Positions 25,072 through 34,986 of a stretch of DNA of 64,000 nt are shown one piece after another (positions within the stretch are counted from its first letter, which is position 1; the number at the start of each line of letters is the position of its first letter). Both the position numbers and the translations under genes were made by a program. The stretch covers positions 62,001-126,000 of the forward strand of contig NZ_JAFEMV010000001.1 in the NCBI RefSeq assembly GCF_016892605.1, written 5' to 3'. Below the pieces are notes generated by a model. It did no database searches and was not told the DNA's origin. It worked only from the letters and a program-made list of their open reading frames with translations. This DNA is from Desemzia sp. RIT 804 (GTDB lineage: Bacteria > Bacillota > Bacilli > Lactobacillales > Carnobacteriaceae).

Positions 25072-26037
25072 CTAAGCCATTTCAGGTAATTTCTCATTAA
25101 TTACAGCAAGGCGTTCAGCAACTTCTTCGCGACTCAAATGATGTTGTTTTACATAGCGGTTTTCTGGTGAAATACGGCATTCATGAGAACAGCCACGTAA
25201 ATATTTGCGTTCATTTTCTTCAGAAGTCAATATTTGGCGGTTGCATTTGGGATCGCCACAGTTAACGTAACGTTCACAAGGTGATCCATCAAACCAATCT
25301 TTTCCAATAATGACATGCTCTTTACGGTTGATCGGAACACTGATGCGTTCATCAAATACATACATTTTTCCATCCCATAAATCTCCTTGGACTTCTGGAT
25401 CAGTACCGTAAGTGTGGATTCCTCCGTGTAGTTGGCCCACATCTTCAAAGCCTTCTTTTAATAACCAGCCAGAGAATTTTTCACAACGAATTCCACCTGT
25501 ACAATAAGTAACGACTTTTTTATCCATAAACTTCTCTTTATTTTCACGAATCCATTCTGGTAAATCACGGAAATTTTTAATGTCTGGACGTACAGCGCCT
25601 CTAAAATGACCTAAGTCATATTCGTAGTCGTTACGAGCATCAATAACAATAGTATTTTCATCTACTAATGCTTTGCGAAATTCTTTTGGTTCTAAGTATT
25701 TTCCAGTAGTTTCGTTTGGATCCAGATCGTCTTCTAACTGTAATGAAACAATCTCAGGACGGTAACGGACGTGCATTTTTTTAAACGCATGTCCCTCAGC
25801 TGGGTCTATTTTAAAAACCATATCTGAAAAACGTGTATCTGCATGCATTGTATCCATGTATTGTTGTGTAGCTTCAAATGTACCGGACACTGTACCATTG
25901 ATTCCTTCTTCAGACACTAATATTCTTCCTTTTAAATCATTTTCTTTACAGAAAGCAAGGTGTTGACGTCTAAATTCTTCTGGCTCTTCTATTGTAGTAT
26001 ATTTATAATAAAGTAGTACTCGATAATCCATAGTCAT
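25072..26037 (-). CDS. trhO: tRNA uridine(34) hydroxylase TrhO (rhodanese family)
   Basis: A 321-residue protein of the UPF0176/YceA family, which makes 5-hydroxyuridine at the wobble position of tRNA with dioxygen. The N-terminal domain ([17 protein letters not shown]) is followed by a rhodanese domain with the active-site loop [12 protein letters not shown], and a C-terminal Cys-rich segment ([21 protein letters not shown]). I chose the third clustered ATG (26037) because GGAGG lies 8 bases before it; the first possible ATG, at 26061, lies upstream of that site. Monocistronic. Confidence 0.93.
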   Translation of the reverse strand: MTMDYRVLLYYKYTTIEEPEEFRRQHLAFCKENDLKGRILVSEEGINGTVSGTFEATQQYMDTMHADTRFSDMVFKIDPAEGHAFKKMHVRYRPEIVSLQLEDDLDPNETTGKYLEPKEFRKALVDENTIVIDARNDYEYDLGHFRGAVRPDIKNFRDLPEWIRENKEKFMDKKVVTYCTGGIRCEKFSGWLLKEGFEDVGQLHGGIHTYGTDPEVQGDLWDGKMYVFDERISVPINRKEHVIIGKDWFDGSPCERYVNCGDPKCNRQILTSEENERKYLRGCSHECRISPENRYVKQHHLSREEVAERLAVINEKLPEMA

Positions 26038-26223
26038 TTTCATAACCTCCAAAATGTTCACTAAAGAATAGGTAAATACGGTTCACCTATATAAGTCTGC
26101 TATTCTAGCAACACATTATACACCATACGAAGAAATAAAAGCAAGGACCTAAAAAAACTTACAGAAAAACAACTTATACATAAGTAAAATCTTCAAAAAA
26201 AAAAATTGAAAGAAGGAAAGAAA

Positions 26224-26769
26224 ATGAGACGTTGTGCTTGGGCAAAAACAAATTTAATGAAAGAATATCATGATAAAGAATGGGGGAAACCAGTGCATAA
26301 CGATGCAATGTTATTTGAACTACTAGTTCTTGAGACTATGCAAGCAGGTTTAAGCTGGGAAACCGTCCTTAAAAAGCGAGAGAATTATCGAAGAGCTCTT
26401 GATAATTTCGACCCAGAATGTATCCAAAATTATACTAGTGAAAAACAAGCTCAGTTGTTAGAAAATTCTGGAATCATACGTAATCGCTTGAAAGTAAACT
26501 CGATTGTGGTAAACGCAAAAGCTTTTATCGAAGTCCAAAAAGAGTGGGGTTCATTTGACTGCTACTTGTGGAGCTTTGTGGATGGAAATCCTATTGACCA
26601 TCAAATTAAAGATGAATCCGAAGTACCGGCACAAAATGAGCTGTCACAAAAGCTGTCTAAAGCATTAAAGAAAAAAGGCTTCTCATTTGTTGGCCCAACA
26701 GTATGTTATGCTTATATGCAAGCGGCTGGATTGATAAATGATCATCATGTTGAATGTGCGTTTAAGTAA
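26224..26769 (+). CDS. tag: DNA-3-methyladenine glycosylase I
   Basis: A 181-residue base-excision repair enzyme that removes 3-methyladenine. The N-terminus MRRCAWAK and the C-terminal HHVECAF supply the zinc-binding cysteines and histidine of the Tag family. The helix-hairpin-helix-like core EWGKPVHNDAMLFELLVLETMQAGLSWETVLKKR is characteristic. The ATG at 26224 has AAGGAAAG in front; an earlier TTG at 26206 is not needed. It lies alone between divergent trhO and the secreted NlpC/P60 gene. Confidence 0.95.
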   Translation: MRRCAWAKTNLMKEYHDKEWGKPVHNDAMLFELLVLETMQAGLSWETVLKKRENYRRALDNFDPECIQNYTSEKQAQLLENSGIIRNRLKVNSIVVNAKAFIEVQKEWGSFDCYLWSFVDGNPIDHQIKDESEVPAQNELSQKLSKALKKKGFSFVGPTVCYAYMQAAGLINDHHVECAFK

Positions 26770-26895
26770 TTTGTTAGAAAAGCAATTAAAAAGGAAAACA
26801 ACAGTCATTTTTTGACGAGGATTGTGAACGAATTTCGACAAATGGCCTGTTAATCATTCTGTAATATTAACGATACATTTCTGATATATAGGATG

Positions 26896-26904
26896 TGCTA
26901 TACT
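26896..26904 (+). promoter_or_regulatory. Extended -10 promoter of the NlpC/P60 gene
   Basis: TGCTATACT is a good -10 box with the TG extension, about 80 bases before the GTG start. There is no good -35 box. Two TGTWAH half-sites upstream (26848 and 26860) are 12 rather than 11 bases apart, so a WalR site is not claimed. Confidence 0.5.
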
Positions 26905-26983
26905 TCATCTATCGTAAAAAAGGATTCCAGAAGGAAACCTTGACTTTGAAAGAAGTAAAACAACCGTTGGAGGAGAAGATTCC

Positions 26984-28528
26984 GTGAAGAAGAAATTTGT
27001 AACGATCGCATTATTAGGAACGATGACGTTTAGCTCCCTTATTTTACCAACTCAAGTAGCCGCTGAACAATATACGGATAAGATCGAAGAAGCTCAAGAA
27101 AAAGCTGAAAACACTCAACTATTGATCAATGAAAAAAACAATCAATTAAACCAAATTCAATCTCAAGTTTCTACAACTGAAAATGAATTAAAATCTATTA
27201 CAAATGATATTAAAAACAATGAAGAAAAAACAGCCGCACTAGCTAAAGATATTGAAAAAGCTCAAAAAGAAATGCAAACATTAAAAGCTGAAATCGAAGT
27301 GTTAGAGGCAAAAATAGCTCAAAGAAATGAAAAATTAAAAGAACAAGCTCGAACAGTTCAAACTAGTGGATATAGTCAAAATTACATAGATTTTATCCTA
27401 GAATCAGAATCGTTAGCAGACATCATTGGAAGAATTGATGTCATAACAGACTTAGTAGATGCAAATAAAAGTTTAGTTCAAGAGCAAATTGCTGATCAAG
27501 AAGCTGTGGTAAAAAAATCTGAACAAACAGAACAAAAGATCAATCAACAAAATGCAATCGCTATGGAATTAGAACAAACTCGTACAGAGATGGACAAACA
27601 ATTATTAGAAAAAGAAGTTTTAGTTGCTCAATTAGCTATGGAAAAAGCAACTACTGAAGAAGATATTTCTGCTTTCCTTGCTCAAAAAGAAGCCGCAGAA
27701 CAAGAAGTTGCTCAATTTACTAGCATTCAAACTGAAGTAGAAGCTCAATTAGTAAGAGAAGAAGAAGAGCGTATTGAAGCTGAAGAAGCAGCACAACTTG
27801 CAGCAGCAGAACAAGAAGAAAGCTCAGTGAGCTCTGAAGAGGTTGTTCAAGAAGAATCAGTTGCAACAACTGTATCTGAAACAAGTGATAATGTAAGTAC
27901 TACAGAATCAAGTGTTACAGAATCAACTTCAAGCTCAACTACAGAAACTGCAACTTCTCAAAATAACAACCAAACAAGCCAAACAAATCAAGCAGCAGCT
28001 CAAGAACGTGAAAAAGAAGCTCAAGCAAAAGCTCAAGCTGAAAGAGAACAGCAAGCAAAAGCTCAAAGAGAACGTGAAAAAGCTCAACAAGAAGCAGCTC
28101 AAAAAGCTAAAGAAGAAGCTGAAAAGAAAAAAGAACAAGAAACAGCACCTGTGGTTTCCAGCGGAAGCGTACTACAAGTTGCCGGCAGCCTAACTGGTCA
28201 AGGAATACCTTATCGCTGGGGTGGAAGAACAACTAGCGGATTCGATTGTTCTGGATTTACGCAATACGTTTTTGCAAAAGCTGGAAAAACTATTCCGAGT
28301 AACTCAGGAGCACAATATGCTTCATCAACTAAAGTAACAAGTCCTCAACCTGGGGATTTAGTATTCTTTAGTAACAATGGTAGTCCTAGCGGAATCTTCC
28401 ATGTAACTATTTATACAGGTAATGGAAGTATGGTTGGATCTCAATCAAGCACTGGTCCCGCTTACGTAAGTAACTTCAAATCTAATGTATATTGGGGCAA
28501 CTTCTCAGTATTTTATGGTAGATATTAA
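26984..28528 (+). CDS. Secreted NlpC/P60 peptidoglycan endopeptidase
   Basis: A 514-residue exported cell-wall hydrolase. A signal peptide (residues 1-28, ending in TQVAAEQ) is followed by a long coiled coil (30-270), a Ser/Thr-rich linker and a Lys/Glu/Gln/Ala-rich low-complexity stretch (about 335-385). The C-terminal NlpC/P60 catalytic domain has Cys422 in FDCSGF and His473 in FHVTIYTG. This is the layout of CwlO/p60/PcsB-like endopeptidases that cut stem peptides during growth and daughter-cell separation. It starts with GTG after GGAGGAG. The catalytic set appears intact. Confidence 0.94.
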   Translation: MKKKFVTIALLGTMTFSSLILPTQVAAEQYTDKIEEAQEKAENTQLLINEKNNQLNQIQSQVSTTENELKSITNDIKNNEEKTAALAKDIEKAQKEMQTLKAEIEVLEAKIAQRNEKLKEQARTVQTSGYSQNYIDFILESESLADIIGRIDVITDLVDANKSLVQEQIADQEAVVKKSEQTEQKINQQNAIAMELEQTRTEMDKQLLEKEVLVAQLAMEKATTEEDISAFLAQKEAAEQEVAQFTSIQTEVEAQLVREEEERIEAEEAAQLAAAEQEESSVSSEEVVQEESVATTVSETSDNVSTTESSVTESTSSSTTETATSQNNNQTSQTNQAAAQEREKEAQAKAQAEREQQAKAQREREKAQQEAAQKAKEEAEKKKEQETAPVVSSGSVLQVAGSLTGQGIPYRWGGRTTSGFDCSGFTQYVFAKAGKTIPSNSGAQYASSTKVTSPQPGDLVFFSNNGSPSGIFHVTIYTGNGSMVGSQSSTGPAYVSNFKSNVYWGNFSVFYGRY

Positions 28529-28553
28529 TTTGTAAGTAAACATTAATAAAGAT

Positions 28554-28604
28554 AAAGACGAATAAAAAAGTAGGAGCAGATCCCTCTTTTTTATTCGTCT
28601 TTTT
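28554..28604 (+). terminator. Terminator after the NlpC/P60 gene
   Basis: AAAGACGAATAAAAAAG pairs with CTTTTTTATTCGTCTTT around a 15-base loop, then continues into Ts. Confidence 0.85.
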
Positions 28605-28684
28605 GGGTTAAAGTAGCTATAAAGAAATAAAATGAGTAAAATAGAGTTACATAGTTTTTGAAAAATACATATGAGGTGATATAA

Positions 28685-29593
28685 ATGAGTGAAGCAGTAT
28701 TGATAGTCAATCCTTCTTCTGGTAATGAACGAGCAAAAGATCTAGCCGAATCAGTAGAAGAAAAACTTGCTGGTGTCTATGATAAAGTAACGGTCAAGTT
28801 TACAGAAAAAGGTGGAGACGCTACTACTTTTGCAAAGAATGCAGCTGAAAAACTTGTAACAGCTGTTTTTATTATGGGTGGTGATGGAACAGTAAATGAA
28901 GGGATAAACGGTTTAGCGGAGCAAGTGTATCGACCAGATTTTAGTTTTATCCCTTTAGGAACAGTAAATGATTTAGCTAGAGCATTAGGGATTCCGATGG
29001 ATCCAGAAGAAGCGATTGGCCAATTAGATTCTTTGGAAAAGAAAAAACTAGATATCGGTAAGATCAATGAAAGTTATTTCGCGAATGTTGTTGCTATTGG
29101 AACCATTCCAAAAGCAGTCCAAGAGGTAGATGTAGAACAAAAAACTAAACTAGGGCCGCTAGCTTATTTCTTAGAAGGAACGAAATCTTTTAACAGTAAC
29201 GAAGCATATACTTTTGAACTTGAATTAGATGAAGAGAAGATTTCACAAGAATCTATTCTCGTCTTAGTAGCGTTAACAAATTCAGTAGGCGGATTTGAAA
29301 AGTTGTTGCCTAAAGCTAAAATAGATGATGGATACTTGCATCTAGTGGCGTTGAAAGGGAATACAATTGTAGATAAGCTGAAAGTGATTCCAAAAATATT
29401 TACTGGAAAAGCAACTGATGATGAAAAAGTGCTTTATCGAAAATTTAAAACAGGGACTATTCAAGTACAAGAAGCAAAAGAATTGGTAGCTAACGTCGAT
29501 GGAGATAAAGGAGATTCCTTGCCTTTGACATTGCAAGTATTGCCGCAGCACTTAACGGTATTAGTTCCTCGATCCTCGAACAACAACTCTTAA
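28685..29593 (+). CDS. Diacylglycerol kinase-family lipid kinase
   Basis: A 302-residue soluble lipid kinase of the DagK/YegS/BmrU family. The catalytic-domain motifs VNPSSGN, GGDGTVNEGINGL and FIPLGTVNDLARALGI are all present. The C-terminal domain (VANVDGDKGDSLPLTLQVLPQHLTVLVP) is also typical. It probably phosphorylates diacylglycerol produced when lipids donate headgroups to teichoic acids (DgkB-type role); this is inferred from the family. GAGGTGAT precedes the ATG. A strong terminator closes this single gene. Confidence 0.9.
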   Translation: MSEAVLIVNPSSGNERAKDLAESVEEKLAGVYDKVTVKFTEKGGDATTFAKNAAEKLVTAVFIMGGDGTVNEGINGLAEQVYRPDFSFIPLGTVNDLARALGIPMDPEEAIGQLDSLEKKKLDIGKINESYFANVVAIGTIPKAVQEVDVEQKTKLGPLAYFLEGTKSFNSNEAYTFELELDEEKISQESILVLVALTNSVGGFEKLLPKAKIDDGYLHLVALKGNTIVDKLKVIPKIFTGKATDDEKVLYRKFKTGTIQVQEAKELVANVDGDKGDSLPLTLQVLPQHLTVLVPRSSNNNS

Positions 29594-29608
29594 GCGAGTC
29601 TTAAATAG

Positions 29609-29659
29609 AATGAGACCACATTTCAAGCAGAGAAGGCTTGAAATGTGGTCTCATTTTTT
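29609..29659. terminator. Bidirectional terminator between lipid kinase and pepF genes
   Basis: A perfect stem of about 19 bp (ATGAGACCACATTTCAAGC and complement) with a 7-base loop, followed by a T-run, lies between convergent genes. Confidence 0.92.
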
Positions 29660-29669
29660 GTTTAACTGA

Positions 29670-31484
29670 TTATTTTGTTAGGTATTCTTCGGTTAATTCT
29701 AAGAAAGTCTCTACATCTTGCTTCACTAAAGAAATGCCTGCTTGCCAAAAGTCTGGTTTTGTTAAATCAACATTTAAATGCTTTTGAGCTAATTCTTCGG
29801 TGGTCATACGCCCAGTATCTTTAAGCAAATCAATATATTTGTCTTCAAAACCAGCTCCTTCTTCTACGGAGCTATTGTAGATCCCTAAGCTGAATAGATA
29901 TCCAAACGTATAAGGGAAGTTGTAAAACGAGATATCAGAAATGTAAAAATGCAGCTTACTTGACCAGAAAGTAGGGTGGTAATTGCTTAGTGCATCTTGG
30001 TAAGCTTCTTTTTGAGCTTCTTCCATCAATTCTGAGATACGCTCATCGGTTAAGATCCCTTGTTGTCTTTCTTCATAGAAACGGGATTCAAATAAGAAAC
30101 GAGCATGAATATTCATAAACATGGCTAAAGCATTTTGCATTTTATTGTCTAATAAAGTAATTTTATCTTCTTTTGTTTTGGCATCTTTGACAGTAGCGTC
30201 AGAAATGACAAGTTCTGCAAATGTAGAAGCTGTTTCAGCAACATTCATTGCATATTGTTGGTTCATTGCCGGAAGGTCTTTCATGACATCACTATGAAAA
30301 GCATGGCCTAATTCATGTGCCAGCGTAGCTACTTCATTAGCAGACTCAGAATACGTCATAAAAATACGTGATTCTTTGCTTTCGGGCAGACTTGAGCAGT
30401 ATCCTCCGGGAGCTTTACCAGATCGATCTTCTACTTCGATCCATTTGTTATCGAAAGCCTGTTGAGCAAAATCAGCCATTTTAGTACTGAATTTACGAAA
30501 ATTCTCTACAACGAAATCGGCTCCTTCATCATAAGGATATTTCTTTGGTTTAGCATCACCGACAATAACTGGAGCTTCAATGTCTTGCCAAGCTAACTGA
30601 TTTTTTCCTAGTAATTGAGCTTTACGATTCAAGTAATCGACAAAAGGTTGTTTGTTATCGCTGATCGCTTTCCACATAACATCTAAAGTTTCACGTTTCA
30701 TACGATTGTATTCTAACGGTTTCTTTAAAAAATCTGTCACACCATGTGCTTTGTAGTTTGCTAAACGGAAACCTGACAAATGATTTAAAGTATTGGAAAA
30801 GAGAGAGGATTGTGCGCTCCATGCTTTTTCCCAATTCACAAAAAGCTGCTCACGAACTGCTGGATCAGGGTCGCCGTACATTTTATTCTGTGCTTGTCCG
30901 GCTGACAAGTAAGTAACAGTACCATCTTTTTCTTCAAATGGAATTTTTATTTGTGCGACTAGTGAATCATAGTGATTGCTCCACCCTTGGAAACCATCTA
31001 TAGATAAATCATTGATCAGTTTTTCTTCTTGCTCGCTTAATAGATCTTTTCCTTCAGAACGCGTTTCACTCAAAACAAAACCAACGGGTTCAAAAGCAGG
31101 TAACTGAACAAGTTGTGTCCAATCATTGTCAGAAATCTGTACAAATTTTTTCGTCAGAATGGTTTGAGCTGTTTGATAACGGCTTGTTACATCAAATATC
31201 TTTCCAAATAAAGCTCCGACTTGTTTATTGTTTACGTCTTCTGAACGAAGAGCCTCAATAAACGTATAAGATTGTGAAATTCCATCCATCAATGTATTCT
31301 GTAAGTTTAACAGCTGTTCTAAAGCTGTGTAATTTGGTTTGTCGTCTTCAGCGTCCCATTTTTTGACAGCGCTGGTCAATTCATTGACTTGCTGGTCTAA
31401 TAAAGCTAATTTTTCTTGAAATTCAGCAGACTCGCTTCCTCCAGGAAAAATGGATTCTAAGTCCCAAGTTAAACTATATTTCAT
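29670..31484 (-). CDS. Oligoendopeptidase F family peptidase (second of tandem pair)
   Basis: A 604-residue M3B metallopeptidase that cuts oligopeptides in the cytoplasm. The zinc site HELGHAFHSDVM and downstream Glu (in NVAETASTFAELV) are complete. N-terminal helical domain, central catalytic region and conserved C-terminus (FPYTFGYLFSLGIYN) are all present. It is a close paralogue of the gene immediately upstream, 24 bases away and in the same orientation, so the two form an operon from a local duplication. Annotation as pepF is by family; substrate length preferences of the two copies may differ. Confidence 0.93.
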   Translation of the reverse strand: MKYSLTWDLESIFPGGSESAEFQEKLALLDQQVNELTSAVKKWDAEDDKPNYTALEQLLNLQNTLMDGISQSYTFIEALRSEDVNNKQVGALFGKIFDVTSRYQTAQTILTKKFVQISDNDWTQLVQLPAFEPVGFVLSETRSEGKDLLSEQEEKLINDLSIDGFQGWSNHYDSLVAQIKIPFEEKDGTVTYLSAGQAQNKMYGDPDPAVREQLFVNWEKAWSAQSSLFSNTLNHLSGFRLANYKAHGVTDFLKKPLEYNRMKRETLDVMWKAISDNKQPFVDYLNRKAQLLGKNQLAWQDIEAPVIVGDAKPKKYPYDEGADFVVENFRKFSTKMADFAQQAFDNKWIEVEDRSGKAPGGYCSSLPESKESRIFMTYSESANEVATLAHELGHAFHSDVMKDLPAMNQQYAMNVAETASTFAELVISDATVKDAKTKEDKITLLDNKMQNALAMFMNIHARFLFESRFYEERQQGILTDERISELMEEAQKEAYQDALSNYHPTFWSSKLHFYISDISFYNFPYTFGYLFSLGIYNSSVEEGAGFEDKYIDLLKDTGRMTTEELAQKHLNVDLTKPDFWQAGISLVKQDVETFLELTEEYLTK

Positions 31485-31508
31485 AAATAAACAGTCCTTT
31501 CAATACGG

Positions 31509-33320
31509 TTAATATATATATTTGTCAGTTAATTCCATAAACATTTGAATGTCTGTTTGTATCAAGTCGATCCCATGTTGCCAAAAGTCGGGCAGAGTCA
31601 AATCAGCAGCTAAATGTTTTTGAGCTAATTCTTCTGTTGTCATAGAGCCTGTGTCTTGCAATAAAGAAATGTAATGTTCTTCAAACTCTGCTCCATCATT
31701 AAGAGATTTTGCATAGATCCCCATACTAAATAAGTAACCAAAAGTATACGGGAAGTTGTAAAAAGGTACTCCTGTATTGTAAAAGTGCAGTTTGCTGGCC
31801 CAAAAAGCAGGGTGATAGTCACTCAAACTATTTTCAAAAGCTTCTTTTTGTGCTGATTCCATAAGCTCATTTAAGCGACTTTCAGTAACGATTCCTTCTT
31901 GGCGTTCTTTATAAAATTGAGTTTCAAAAAGGTAACGAGCTTGAATGTTCATAAACATTGTAGCAGCACGCTGGATTTTACTGTCTAATAAATTGATTTT
32001 TTCTTCTTCGCTTTTAGCTTCTTGGACTGTAGCATCAGAAATAAGAAGCTCTGCAAAAGTAGAAGCTGTTTCAGCGACGTTCATAGCGTATCCGCGGTTT
32101 AAGGCGGGCAACTCGCGCATCACACTGCTGTGAAAAGCATGACCCAGCTCGTGAGCCAAAGTAGACACTTCATTAGGAGATTCTGCATAAGTCATGAAAA
32201 TCCGTGATTCACCTGATTCAGGCAAATTTGCACAATAGCCGCCAGGGCGTTTTCCGCCTCGGTTCTCTGCTTCTATCCAACTGTTGTCAAAAGCGTATTG
32301 AGCAAAATCTGCCATTTTTCCACTGAATTTACGGAAATTCTTCACAATAAAATCGGCTCCTTTATCATAAGGATAACGTTGAGGAGCATAGTTTCCTAAT
32401 AGGACCGGAGCTTCTACATCTGCCCAGGAAAGCTGTTCTTTTCCGATTAAAACAGCTTTACGATTTAAGTAATCAACGACAACTTGCTTATTTTTATTGA
32501 TTGTTTCCCACATAGTATCTAAAGTAGCTTTGCTCATGCGGTTGTATTCCAACGGACGTTTCATGAAATCTGTTACGCCGTGTGCTTTATAATTTGCTAA
32601 ACGAAAACCAGCTAGATGATTTAAGGAATCAGAGAATAAAGAAGCTTTTTCACTCCATGCTTTTTCCCATTCTATAAATACTTGCTGACGAACTTCTGCA
32701 TCTGGATCGGATTCCATTTTATTTTGAGCTTGACCAGCAGACAGAAAGGTTGTGGTGCCATCTTTTTCAAAAAATGGAATTGAGATGGTCGCAACGATAG
32801 AGTTGTAATGATCTCCCCAACCATTGAATCCATCAAGAGATAAACTGTTGATCAATGCTTCTTCCTCTTCACTCAACAATTCTTTTCCTTGAACACGATC
32901 TTCGTTTAAGATAAAAGCAACTTCATTAAAAGGCGATTGAGCAACCAGTTTTTCCCATTCATTGTCTGGTATAGCTACTGTTTTTTTCGTTAAAATAGTC
33001 GATATTGTAGAAAAAGAACTGTGTATTTCAGAGATCTTGCTGTAAACAGCACCTGCTTGTTTATCTGCTACATCTGCAGACATTAATCCACGAATAAAGG
33101 TTCCAGATTCACTTAAACCAAAAGAGAGTATATCTTGTAGTTTTAGGATGTCTTTTAGCTCTGTATAAGCAGGGTGATCATTTGTCCAGTCCCAACTTAC
33201 TATTTTTTTAGAAAAATCAGTTAACTGCTGTTTCATGGATTGGATTTTTTCTTGTAATTCAAGAGACGAACTTCCACCAGCAAAAACAGAGTCCATGTCC
33301 CAGTTAATATTATATTTCAT
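31509..33320 (-). CDS. Oligoendopeptidase F family peptidase (first of tandem pair)
   Basis: A 603-residue M3B peptidase, promoter-proximal in a tandem pair. The HEXXH motif reads HELGHAFHSSVMREL and the third ligand lies in NVAETASTFAELL. It aligns with its neighbour end to end, including KAHGVTDFMKRPLEYNRM (KKPLEYNRM in the other) and the C-terminal FPYTFGYLFSMGIY. GGAAG lies before the ATG. No terminator separates it from the second copy. Both copies look active, which argues for recent or selected duplication rather than decay. Confidence 0.93.
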   Translation of the reverse strand: MKYNINWDMDSVFAGGSSSLELQEKIQSMKQQLTDFSKKIVSWDWTNDHPAYTELKDILKLQDILSFGLSESGTFIRGLMSADVADKQAGAVYSKISEIHSSFSTISTILTKKTVAIPDNEWEKLVAQSPFNEVAFILNEDRVQGKELLSEEEEALINSLSLDGFNGWGDHYNSIVATISIPFFEKDGTTTFLSAGQAQNKMESDPDAEVRQQVFIEWEKAWSEKASLFSDSLNHLAGFRLANYKAHGVTDFMKRPLEYNRMSKATLDTMWETINKNKQVVVDYLNRKAVLIGKEQLSWADVEAPVLLGNYAPQRYPYDKGADFIVKNFRKFSGKMADFAQYAFDNSWIEAENRGGKRPGGYCANLPESGESRIFMTYAESPNEVSTLAHELGHAFHSSVMRELPALNRGYAMNVAETASTFAELLISDATVQEAKSEEEKINLLDSKIQRAATMFMNIQARYLFETQFYKERQEGIVTESRLNELMESAQKEAFENSLSDYHPAFWASKLHFYNTGVPFYNFPYTFGYLFSMGIYAKSLNDGAEFEEHYISLLQDTGSMTTEELAQKHLAADLTLPDFWQHGIDLIQTDIQMFMELTDKYIY

Positions 33321-33446
33321 TCATAACTTCCTTTCTAAATTTTAATCTACCTCTCTTATTGTAGAATTAATTTCTACAAAAATCTATGGATTTAAGGTAA
33401 AATATATAATTGAAGTTTATTTTCAATTGAAAACGAGGAGACAGGC

Positions 33447-33974
33447 ATGAATAAAACTATTAAAAGCACAATTTATCTAGGACTAGCCTTTTTGATGATG
33501 GGATTACTTTTTTATAGTTCTTCCCAACCGTATGGCGAACAATCTGTTACCGGGATACTGGATCAGCTATTAGCAAATGAACCTTTGAAAGGATTATTGA
33601 GCCCAATTCGCTTTACATATGCGGGAAGCGAAGTGAGTATAGCTGCCAGTGGATACAATGAGTTTATTGAGTTTTTTATTCGTAAAGCAGCTCATTTTGG
33701 TTCTTATTTTTTATTGGCTTTATTTTGGTTCTTGGGTTTGAAAGAACGTGTAAGCGGAGTTTATTTGACAGCATTACTTTCGTTTATGCTGACAGTAGGG
33801 TATGCTTCTTTCGATGAATTTCACCAAGGTCTGACGCCGGACCGAACGCCTTTATTAGAAGATATTTTATTAGACAGCGTGGGAGCTTTTACAGCAATTG
33901 TTCTGAGTTTATTGTATTTTTTAGTATGGAAAAAATCTCATTCATCAAAGCGGAAATTTAAACGAACCTATTAG
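33447..33974 (+). CDS. VanZ family membrane protein
   Basis: A 175-residue protein with four hydrophobic helices (about residues 8-24, 80-98, 105-125 and 145-165). The conserved VanZ core is visible as FIRKAAHFGSYFLLALFW and SFDEFHQGLTPDRTPLLEDILLDSVGA. VanZ-type proteins are linked with teicoplanin tolerance in some hosts, but most chromosomal members have no proven function. A GAGGAG site precedes the ATG. It is divergent from the pepF pair and followed by yebC after about 105 bases. Confidence 0.9.
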   Translation: MNKTIKSTIYLGLAFLMMGLLFYSSSQPYGEQSVTGILDQLLANEPLKGLLSPIRFTYAGSEVSIAASGYNEFIEFFIRKAAHFGSYFLLALFWFLGLKERVSGVYLTALLSFMLTVGYASFDEFHQGLTPDRTPLLEDILLDSVGAFTAIVLSLLYFLVWKKSHSSKRKFKRTY

Positions 33975-34079
33975 ATTACAGAAACCGTTATATAACAGTG
34001 TTGCGACCAGTTGTATTTTTTGGTAAAATAGATAAGCTTGATTGAAGCAAAACTATGACAACGAAATGAGGAAATGTGG

Positions 34080-34805
34080 ATGGCAGGACATTCGAAATGG
34101 AACAATATCCAAGGACGCAAAAACGCACAAGATTCTAAACGGGCTAAAGTTTTTCAAAAGTTATCGAGAGAAATCTATATGGCTGCAAAGAGTGGTGGAC
34201 CTGACCCCAACGATAATCCTCAATTACGTTTGGTATTAGATAAAGCAAAATCAAATAACATGCCGAGTGACAACGTTGAAAGAGCCATCAAAAAGGCTTC
34301 TTCATCAGGCGAAGGTGAAAACTATGATGAAGTATCCTATGAAGGGTACGGACCGAATGGAATCGCGGTTTTGGTCCACTCGTTAACAGATAACTTAAAC
34401 CGGACTGCAACTCATGTTCGAACCATTTTTAATAAAAATGGCGGTTCTTTAGGAGAAAAAGGTTCTGTAAGTTACATGTTTGACCGTAAAGGATACATTG
34501 CTATCGAACGTGAAGGCTTGGATGTAGATGAAGATACAATGATGATGAGTGTATTGGAAGCTGGCGGGGAAGAATTGGAAACATCAGAACCAGTTTTTGA
34601 AATCTATACAGATCCTTCAGATATGGCTGATGTACGTGATGCTTTAGAAGCAGAAGGATATACTCTAGCCCAAGCGGAAGTAACGATGGTCCCACAAACG
34701 TATATTGAATTACCAGAAAATAAAAAAGAAACTTTTGAAGAATTGATCTCTAAACTAGAAGATGATGATGATGTTTCGGAAGTTTACCACAATGCTGAAA
34801 TGTAA
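34080..34805 (+). CDS. YebC/PmpR family protein
   Basis: A 241-residue protein that matches the YebC family from [25 protein letters not shown] to the C-terminal [13 protein letters not shown]. Family members were described as transcriptional regulators; recent work in bacteria and mitochondria implicates them in translation of proline-rich stretches. Both views are family knowledge, not visible here. The ATG at 34080 is preferred over one two codons earlier because GAGG is spaced 8 bases from it and homology begins there. A strong terminator follows and separates it from comG. Confidence 0.95.
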   Translation: MAGHSKWNNIQGRKNAQDSKRAKVFQKLSREIYMAAKSGGPDPNDNPQLRLVLDKAKSNNMPSDNVERAIKKASSSGEGENYDEVSYEGYGPNGIAVLVHSLTDNLNRTATHVRTIFNKNGGSLGEKGSVSYMFDRKGYIAIEREGLDVDEDTMMMSVLEAGGEELETSEPVFEIYTDPSDMADVRDALEAEGYTLAQAEVTMVPQTYIELPENKKETFEELISKLEDDDDVSEVYHNAEM

Positions 34806-34812
34806 TTAAAAG

Positions 34813-34856
34813 AAAAATCGCAACTCGAAAAAATTCGAGTTGCGATTTTTTTATTT
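34813..34856 (+). terminator. yebC terminator
   Basis: AAAAATCGCAACTCGAA pairs with TTCGAGTTGCGATTTTT around a 4-base loop and continues in T residues. Confidence 0.92.
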
Positions 34857-34986
34857 TAAAAACGAAAAACTAGAAAATTAACATATATTACAGTAACACA
34901 ATTTGAAAATACCTTATCTTCTATCAGAGACACACACCCAAAATATAAAGAATGCTTCATATCGTTACATAGAAAAGAGGGATGAT

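Noticed and set aside
26848-26865. WalR (YycF) binding site before the NlpC/P60 gene
   Set aside because: TGTTAA and TGTAAT are spaced 12 bases apart start to start, while the consensus needs 11.
27912-28193. Overlapping Lys/Gln-rich ORF inside the NlpC/P60 gene
   Set aside because: It is a frame shadow of the low-complexity linker in the real gene.
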